Shown piece after piece: positions 59,000-64,000 of a stretch of 64,000 nt of DNA (its first letter is position 1; each line of letters begins with the position of its first letter). Location of the stretch: the NCBI RefSeq assembly GCF_024462775.1, contig NZ_JANGCE010000016.1, forward strand, positions 1 through 64,000, in the 5' to 3' direction. The notes beneath the pieces were generated by a model. That model was not told the origin of the DNA, ran no database searches, and saw only the letters and a list, made by a program, of their open reading frames with translations. The position numbers were made by a program, and so were the translations under genes. Origin of the DNA: Butyricicoccus faecihominis. GTDB taxonomy: Bacteria > Bacillota > Clostridia > Oscillospirales > Butyricicoccaceae.

Positions 59000-59824
59000 A
59001 TGATGTCTGTTTTGACTTTAGTAACCGGCAAGGAAGACCGTACGCTCCGCCGTGTGCGCATCAGCGATATCGCACGCAACCCGAACCAACCGCGCAAATA
59101 CTTTGATCCCGAAGCCATTGCACAGCTGGCCGAAAGCATCCGGCAGTATGGCGTACTTAATCCGCTCACCGTGCGGCGCGGACCCAACGGCGGCTATGAA
59201 TTGGTGGCGGGGGAGCGCCGGTTGCGCGCAGCCCGTGTCGCGGGACTGAACGACGTACCCTGCCTTGTCATTTCCGCGGATTCCAAGGACTCCTCGGCGA
59301 TCGCGCTGGTGGAGAATTTGCAGCGGCGCGATCTGGACTTTTTTGAAGAGGCGAGCGGTTTTAAGCGTTTGATTGAGCAATATGGCTTGACACAGGAGGA
59401 GGCTGCCCGCAAGGTGGGCAAGACCCAATCCGCGGTGGCCAACAAGCTGCGGCTGCTGCGCTTGTCGCCGCAGAATGTAGAATTGATTCGCTCCGCAAGC
59501 TTGACCGAGCGCCATGCCAGAAGCCTGCTGCGCTTGGAGAAGGAAGAGGATCGCATCAATGCGACCCATTATATTATTGAGCATGATTTGAACGTAAGCC
59601 GAACCGAGCAGTATATCGATCATCTGCTGACAGAGGAGACCGAAGTGCCGGCGGGGAGCGAAAAGAAAATTGTTCGACTGATTAAGGATGTGCGGTTTTT
59701 CCTGAATACCGTGAACCGGGCCATTGGCGTGATGGTTGATTCCGGCGTGGGCGCTACGGTGGATCAGCAGGAAACGGACGATGGTTTGACGCTGACAATC
59801 AATATCCCCAACGCGCGAAGCTGA
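59000..59824 (+). CDS. noc: Nucleoid occlusion protein, ParB family
   Basis: 274 residues. The ParB N-terminal domain includes RNPNQPRKYFDPEAIAQLAESI (arginine patch side) and the CTP-binding box AGERRLRAARVAG (about residue 73). The helix-turn-helix is LTQEEAARKVGKTQSAVANKLRLLRLS, followed by the C-terminal dimerisation domain. It lies two genes from parB and is the Noc paralogue in Bacillus-type origin regions, which blocks division over the chromosome. Start follows AGGAGGG. Confidence 0.88.
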   Translation: MMSVLTLVTGKEDRTLRRVRISDIARNPNQPRKYFDPEAIAQLAESIRQYGVLNPLTVRRGPNGGYELVAGERRLRAARVAGLNDVPCLVISADSKDSSAIALVENLQRRDLDFFEEASGFKRLIEQYGLTQEEAARKVGKTQSAVANKLRLLRLSPQNVELIRSASLTERHARSLLRLEKEEDRINATHYIIEHDLNVSRTEQYIDHLLTEETEVPAGSEKKIVRLIKDVRFFLNTVNRAIGVMVDSGVGATVDQQETDDGLTLTINIPNARS

Positions 59825-59843
59825 GGAATGGACACCCCTTCAA

Positions 59844-59859
59844 TGTTTCACGTGAAACA
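59844..59859. promoter_or_regulatory. parS site 1
   Basis: TGTTTCACGTGAAACA, a perfect 16-bp palindrome identical to the ParB/Spo0J parS consensus, 19 bp after the noc stop codon. Confidence 0.97.
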
Positions 59860-59871
59860 AACTTTTTCGTT

Positions 59872-59887
59872 TGTTTCACGTGAAACA
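59872..59887. promoter_or_regulatory. parS site 2
   Basis: A second identical TGTTTCACGTGAAACA. The two sites and flanking AAAC/GTTT form one larger inverted repeat with a TTTTTC-like loop (59844-59887), which could also be the noc terminator. Confidence 0.97.
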
Positions 59888-59910
59888 TTTTCTTTTTGTC
59901 CCAAACTTCT

Positions 59911-59938
59911 TTGCATTTATCAAACGGTATGCTATAAT
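59911..59938 (+). promoter_or_regulatory. Promoter of the parAB operon
   Basis: TTGCAT, 16 bp and TATAAT with a TGC extension before the -10 box, 24 bp after parS site 2. ParB bound and spread at parS could repress it. Confidence 0.75.
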
Positions 59939-60058
59939 AAGTCTGGTAAATAAAACGCTTTCGTACGGAACCAAGGCAGAAGCCCTTCAAAAGGGCAATT
60001 CTGTCGAGATAAAAGGAATACGAAAACGAAAGCTTAACAGAAAAGAAGGGAAGAATAC

Positions 60059-60835
60059 ATGGGGAAGATCATTGCGTTCGCCAATCAAAAGGGCGGCGTC
60101 GGCAAAACGACGACCGCGATCAATCTGGCGGCGGCGCTCAGCGACCGCGGCAAGCGTGTGCTGCTTTGCGATTTTGACCCGCAGGGCAACGCGACAAGCG
60201 GCTTCGGCATCGACCCGCGTGAGCTAAAGACTTCGATCTACGACCTAGTCGTCGCGGATGAGCCGGATGTAAAGAGCGCTATCGTTTCCACGAAGTGGGT
60301 CGACCTGATCGGCGCCAATGTCAATTTGGCCGGCGCGGAGCTAGACCTCATCGTGATGGAGAATCGTGAATTTCGCCTGAAAAACGTATTGCAGAAGGTG
60401 AGCGACCAGTACGATTATGTGTTTATCGACTGCCCGCCGTCGCTCGGTCTGCTTACGCTGAACTGCCTGTGCGCGTCGGACAGCTTTTTGGTACCGCTGC
60501 AGTGCGAATACTATGCGCTGGAGGGCCTGTCCCAGCTGATGACCACCGTGCGCATGGTTAAGAAAAATATGAACCCCGCGCTGACGCTGGAAGGCGTGCT
60601 GCTGACCATGTTCGATGGACGCACCAACCTTTCCATTCAGGTGGTGGAAGAGGTGAAAAAGCACTTCCCCGGCGAGGTGTTCAGCTCGGTCGTGCCGCGC
60701 AACGTGCGTCTCAGCGAGGCGCCCAGCCATGGCAAGCCCATTACCGATTACGACCGCTTCTGCCGCGGCGCCGAAGCCTATTTGGCCCTCGCGGATGAGA
60801 TCCTGAAGAAAAACAAACGCGGAAAGGGGAAGTAA
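60059..60835 (+). CDS. parA: Chromosome-partitioning ATPase ParA (Soj)
   Basis: 258 residues with deviant Walker A KGGVGKTTTAINLAAAL (about residues 11-18), Walker A' DFDPQGNATSG and Walker B FIDCPPSLGLLTLN. It is the Soj type without an N-terminal HTH. It cooperates with ParB at the nearby parS sites to segregate origins and regulate DnaA. It is three bases from parB. Confidence 0.96.
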   Translation: MGKIIAFANQKGGVGKTTTAINLAAALSDRGKRVLLCDFDPQGNATSGFGIDPRELKTSIYDLVVADEPDVKSAIVSTKWVDLIGANVNLAGAELDLIVMENREFRLKNVLQKVSDQYDYVFIDCPPSLGLLTLNCLCASDSFLVPLQCEYYALEGLSQLMTTVRMVKKNMNPALTLEGVLLTMFDGRTNLSIQVVEEVKKHFPGEVFSSVVPRNVRLSEAPSHGKPITDYDRFCRGAEAYLALADEILKKNKRGKGK

Positions 60836-60838
60836 CGC

Positions 60839-61711
60839 ATGCCCACATCCAAAAAAGGGCTGGGCGGCGGCCTGTCCAATCTTTTCGGCGGCGATGTGGC
60901 CGATCTATCGGCCGCGGGCGCGGCCGATGGCGTATCGTCGATCGACCTGTCCAAAGTAGAGCCTAACCCGGGGCAGCCGCGCAAAAATTTTGACGCGGAA
61001 GCGCTGGAAGCGCTGGCGGAAAGCATTCGTCAGCACGGCGTGATCACGCCGATCACGGTACGGCATGGCATAAAAACCGGATATTACCAGATAATCGCGG
61101 GCGAGCGCCGGTGGCGCGCCGCCCGTTTGGCTGGGCTCAAAAAAATACCCGCCATGGTGATCGAAGCGGACGAGGGCAAGGTCATGGAGATGGCCTTGAT
61201 CGAGAACCTGCAGCGGCAGGACCTGAATCCGATCGAAGAAGCCGAAGGCTATGATCTTTTGATGCGGGAATTCGGTCTGACGCAGGACGAAGTGTCTAAG
61301 CGCGTCGTTAAATCCCGTCCCGCCGTTGCAAACGCGCTGCGCCTGCTGGCGTTGCCGGACGAAGTGCGCGGCATGGTCGCGGCAGGCAAGCTTTCCGGCG
61401 GACACGCCCGGGCCGTGCTCGCCGTGGCGGATGAAGAGCAGCGCGGCGCGGCGGCCGAGCAGATGGTCGGTCTTTCGGTGCGGCAAGCCGAGGCGCTTGC
61501 CAAACGGCTGAATAAGAAACCCGCACATAAAGAGCAAAAACAAGCCTTTTCCGTGGACTATGTGGCCGAAGTGGAAAAGGAACTGGAAAGCACGCTTGGC
61601 CGCAAGGTCACCATTGCGCAAGGCAAAACAAGCGGCACGCTCTCACTGGAATATTACGGGGCGGATGACCTCGAACGATTGCTCGACGCGCTGCGCGGGC
61701 TTCGTGTATAA
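60839..61711 (+). CDS. parB: Chromosome-partitioning protein ParB (Spo0J)
   Basis: 290 residues. It has an N-terminal KKGLGGGLSNLFGG ParA-stimulating tail, the CTPase/clamp domain with IAGERRWRAARLAG (about residue 84), ENLQRQDLNPIEEAEGYDLL, the helix-turn-helix LTQDEVSKRVVKSRPAVANALRLLAL and a C-terminal dimer domain. It binds the two parS sites. It lies 3 bp after parA and 11 bp before the next gene. Confidence 0.96.
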   Translation: MPTSKKGLGGGLSNLFGGDVADLSAAGAADGVSSIDLSKVEPNPGQPRKNFDAEALEALAESIRQHGVITPITVRHGIKTGYYQIIAGERRWRAARLAGLKKIPAMVIEADEGKVMEMALIENLQRQDLNPIEEAEGYDLLMREFGLTQDEVSKRVVKSRPAVANALRLLALPDEVRGMVAAGKLSGGHARAVLAVADEEQRGAAAEQMVGLSVRQAEALAKRLNKKPAHKEQKQAFSVDYVAEVEKELESTLGRKVTIAQGKTSGTLSLEYYGADDLERLLDALRGLRV

Positions 61712-61722
61712 GGGAGGTACGC

Positions 61723-62295
61723 ATGGAAGACAATAAAACGCCGCAGGGCGAGGAAAACGAAGCACAGCTGCCTGTGGAGGGCGACGGACACGAAATGCAG
61801 CCGGAAAAAAAGCTAAGCCGCACAACGCTTACCTTTTATATCATCGGTCTGTTTTTGGTCGCCATCGCGCTGATCTTGGTCAGCTATATCTCACAGGTGC
61901 GCAGCAATAAACAGCTGCAAAACCTGAATACGCAGCTCAGCGATCAGCAAAAGGTGGCGCAGGGCGCGACCCAAAAAATGGAAGATTTGCAAAAGCAGCT
62001 CACAGCGCAGTCGGAGGAACTTTCCGCCGTGCGTAAGGCGCTCGGCATAGAGGGCACGGAGATCGATACCGCGAAGGCCGTACAGGCCCAGCAGCAAGCG
62101 CTGGACGCCGTTTATCAGCTGCTGCGCGCCGAGGACGCGCTGCGCGCGGGCGACCGCACGGCAGCAAAGGCCCAAATCGATAAGCTGACCGGCGCCTACG
62201 GGGCCGACCGGCTGGGCGCCACGGATGATAAGGCGCTGCTCAGCGCGGAAGGCGCCGCGATTTATAAAAAACTGACGCAGGAACTGGCTGAATAA
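61723..62295 (+). CDS. Single-pass membrane coiled-coil protein, unknown
   Basis: 190 residues: acidic cytosolic N-terminus (about 1-33), one helix (about 36-56), then a coiled coil (about 60-105, QLQNLNTQLSDQQKVAQGATQKMEDLQKQL) and a small helical C-terminal domain. GGGAGG precedes the start. The position between parB and serS is occupied by similar small membrane proteins in related genomes, but no function is assigned. Confidence 0.75.
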   Translation: MEDNKTPQGEENEAQLPVEGDGHEMQPEKKLSRTTLTFYIIGLFLVAIALILVSYISQVRSNKQLQNLNTQLSDQQKVAQGATQKMEDLQKQLTAQSEELSAVRKALGIEGTEIDTAKAVQAQQQALDAVYQLLRAEDALRAGDRTAAKAQIDKLTGAYGADRLGATDDKALLSAEGAAIYKKLTQELAE

Positions 62296-62321
62296 AGAAA
62301 CATCTGGAGGAGAAGAAAAAC

Positions 62322-63605
62322 ATGCTCGATATCAAATTTGTCCGCGCGAATCCGGACGCGGTAAAGGAAAACATCAAAAAGAAGTTTCAGGACGAAAAGC
62401 TCGTTCTGGTGGACGAGGTGCTGGAATTTGACGCCAAATACCGCGCGGCGCGCACCCGCGCCGACGAGCTGCGCAGCCAGCGCAACCAGAAATCCAAGCA
62501 GATCGGCATGCTGATGGGGCAGGGCAAGAAGGACGAAGCCGAGGCGGTCAAGGCCGAAGTCAAGGCCATGGCCGATGAGATGGAGCAGCTTTCCGAGGAT
62601 GAGAAGACCTATCAGGAGGAAGTCCGCACCCGTATGATGGTCATTCCGAACATCATCGATCCCTCGGTGCCGATCGGCAAGGACGATTCCGAAAACGTAG
62701 AGATCCAAAAGTACGGCGACCCGGTCGTGCCGGACTACGAGATCCCGTACCACGTGGACATCATGGAAAAGCTCGCCGGTATCGATCTGGACGCGGCGCG
62801 CCGCACCTCGGGCAACGGCTTCTATTATTTGAAGGGCAACATCGCCCGCCTGCATTCGTCCATTCTGAGCTACGCGCGCGATTTCATGATCGACCGCGGC
62901 TTCACCTACTATATCCCGCCCTATATGATCCACGGCGACGTGGTCAAGGGCGTCATGTCCTTCAAGGAAATGGAGAACATGATGTACAAGATCGAGGGCG
63001 AGGACCTGTACCTGATCGGCACCTCCGAGCACTCGATGATCGGCAAGTTCATCGACACTATCAACGATGAAGACGATATGCCGCAGACGCTGACCAGCTA
63101 TTCGCCCTGCTTCCGCAAGGAAGTCGGCGCGCACGGCATCGAGGAGCGCGGCGTTTACCGCATCCACCAGTTTGAAAAGCAGGAAATGGTCGTCGTCTGC
63201 AAGCCGGAGGAAAGCCCCCTGTGGTACGAGAAGCTGTGGCAGAACACGGTGGACTTTTTCCGCACGCTGGATGTTCCGGTGCGCACGCTGGAATGCTGCT
63301 CGGGCGATCTGGCCGATCTGAAGGTCAAGTCCTGCGACGTGGAGGCGTGGTCGCCGCGCCAAAAGAAGTATTTTGAAGTCGGCTCGTGCTCCAATTTGGG
63401 CGACGCGCAGGCGCGCCGTCTGGGCATCCGCATCCGCCCGAAAGAGGGCAAGGAGCTGTACTTTGCCCACACGCTCAATAACACCGTGGTCGCGCCGCCG
63501 CGCATGCTGATCGCCTTTTTGGAAAACAACCTGCGTCAGGACGGCTCGGTCGCGATCCCGAAGCCGTTGCAGCCTTACATGGGCGGCATGACAGAGATCA
63601 GATAA
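62322..63605 (+). CDS. serS: Seryl-tRNA synthetase
   Basis: 427 residues, class II synthetase: N-terminal coiled-coil tRNA-binding arm (about 1-110, MLDIKFVRANPDAVKENIKKK), active-site motif 2 SPCFRKEVGAHGIEERGVYRIHQFEKQEM and motif 3 LNNTVVAPPRMLIAFLENN, with LQPYMGG at the end. Motif 3 reads APPRML where the common bacterial form reads AVGRTL, so it belongs to a less usual branch. GGAGG precedes the ATG. No T-box leader is seen upstream. Confidence 0.95.
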   Translation: MLDIKFVRANPDAVKENIKKKFQDEKLVLVDEVLEFDAKYRAARTRADELRSQRNQKSKQIGMLMGQGKKDEAEAVKAEVKAMADEMEQLSEDEKTYQEEVRTRMMVIPNIIDPSVPIGKDDSENVEIQKYGDPVVPDYEIPYHVDIMEKLAGIDLDAARRTSGNGFYYLKGNIARLHSSILSYARDFMIDRGFTYYIPPYMIHGDVVKGVMSFKEMENMMYKIEGEDLYLIGTSEHSMIGKFIDTINDEDDMPQTLTSYSPCFRKEVGAHGIEERGVYRIHQFEKQEMVVVCKPEESPLWYEKLWQNTVDFFRTLDVPVRTLECCSGDLADLKVKSCDVEAWSPRQKKYFEVGSCSNLGDAQARRLGIRIRPKEGKELYFAHTLNNTVVAPPRMLIAFLENNLRQDGSVAIPKPLQPYMGGMTEIR

Positions 63606-63617
63606 GGAGTGCTCAAT

Positions 63618-64000
63618 ATGGAAATCGGAATCAAGGGCGAGCGCCGCTTTACGGTGACCGAAGCGCAGCTCGCGTCAAATGTTGGCAGCGGCCTTGTCGC
63701 GGTGTTCGCCACCCCCATGATGATCGCCGCGATCGAAGGTACGGCGGCGGGCAGCGTTGCGCCTGAACTGGCCGAAGGCAAGACCACGGTCGGCACGCAG
63801 ATCAACGTCAGCCATGTGGCCGCCACGCCGGAGGGCATGGAAGTGCGTATCGAGACCGAGCTGGTCGAGATCAGCCCGAACGGTAAAATGTTCACCTTTA
63901 AGGTCGCGGCCTATGATGAAGCCGGCCTGATCGGCGAGGGCACGCACCAGCGCGCCGTGGTGGACAAGGCGCGGTTCGAGCAAAAGGCGATTGCGAAAAA
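63618..64000 (+). CDS. Hotdog-fold thioesterase, 3' end cut by the window
   Basis: The first 127 codons of a hotdog-fold protein like FlK (fluoroacetyl-CoA thioesterase). It has Thr and Glu in FATPMMIAAIEGTA (about residues 32-40) and His in GTHQRAVVD at matching positions. It should hydrolyse an acyl-CoA; the substrate is unknown. GGAG precedes the ATG. The C-terminus lies beyond base 64000. Confidence 0.82.
   Translation, partial: MEIGIKGERRFTVTEAQLASNVGSGLVAVFATPMMIAAIEGTAAGSVAPELAEGKTTVGTQINVSHVAATPEGMEVRIETELVEISPNGKMFTFKVAAYDEAGLIGEGTHQRAVVDKARFEQKAIAK

Noticed and set aside
62262-63470. 402-codon open frame on the minus strand
   Set aside because: It lies entirely over serS, whose protein is unmistakable. 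Long antisense frames are common in GC-rich genes, and its translation (Leu/Val/Arg/His-rich) matches no family.
1-64000. CRISPR arrays, tRNA and rRNA genes
   Set aside because: I looked for evenly spaced direct repeats and for TTCGA-type tRNA arms followed by CCA in the gaps and found none convincing. A covariance search could still detect a divergent RNA.

Overview
The window reads as a chromosomal segment from a Gram-positive anaerobe of the class Clostridia. The support is indirect but consistent: a Cys T-box leader, a noc-parA-parB origin region with perfect Bacillus/Clostridium-type parS sites, a clostridial-type agr peptide precursor, SLH-domain surface proteins, iron-dependent alcohol dehydrogenases, lipobox lipoproteins and strong AAGGAG ribosome binding sites. 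The housekeeping backbone is visibly GC-rich. Two blocks, about 26.6-38.4 kb and 46.1-51.0 kb, are AT-rich and look acquired. No tRNA, rRNA or CRISPR array was found. An assignment to the Oscillospirales is a guess from gene order.

Layout. 1-7.8 kb: SLH protein, then a minus-strand housekeeping run ppk1-prfA-small membrane ORF-tsaC/sua5-coaE-M18 aminopeptidase. 8-10 kb: pyrophosphatase and an ECF sigma/putative anti-sigma pair. 10-20 kb: cysS under a T-box; an operon of an orphan solute-binding lipoprotein plus a GGDEF-EAL sensor behind a long structured leader; mfd. 20-26.5 kb: iscU/iscS, a CmpB-like membrane protein, an alcohol dehydrogenase and a coiled-coil protein. 26.6-38.4 kb is an accessory island: GT-C-like membrane protein, orphan VanR/VanS-type two-component system, a RAYT transposase element with several decayed copies, secreted proteins of unknown function and a complete agr quorum-sensing locus. 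38.5-46 kb: phosphosugar mutase, solitary tyrosine recombinase, alcohol dehydrogenase, lipoprotein, a MITE-like repeat, MATE transporter and LysR regulator. 46.4-50.9 kb is a second AT-rich island: BlaI/BlaR1-type regulators, secreted proteins, a TraX-like and a VanZ-like membrane protein. 51-58.7 kb: lipid-linked sugar transfer genes (GT-C, GT2, GtrA), a WG/SLH surface protein, PAP2 phosphatase, XRE regulator, MBL hydrolase. 59-64 kb: noc, two parS, parA, parB, serS and a thioesterase cut by the window end.

The most informative system is the agr locus. agrBD (plus strand) and agrCA (minus strand) diverge, and agrD encodes a predicted five-residue thiolactone ring CWFTS. The agrBD promoter carries two 12-bp repeats 21 bp apart ending 29 nt before a TATAAT box. 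The same arrangement, with the same 21 and 29 nt spacings, lies upstream of an otherwise unrecognised secreted protein (33931-34578). That protein is therefore the predicted output of this quorum-sensing circuit. In the second island the BlaI-type repressor has a 27-bp dyad at its own promoter and a near-identical dyad at the SH3 secreted-protein gene, while the BlaR1 partner lacks a penicillin-binding sensor domain, suggesting a wall-stress or non-beta-lactam signal.
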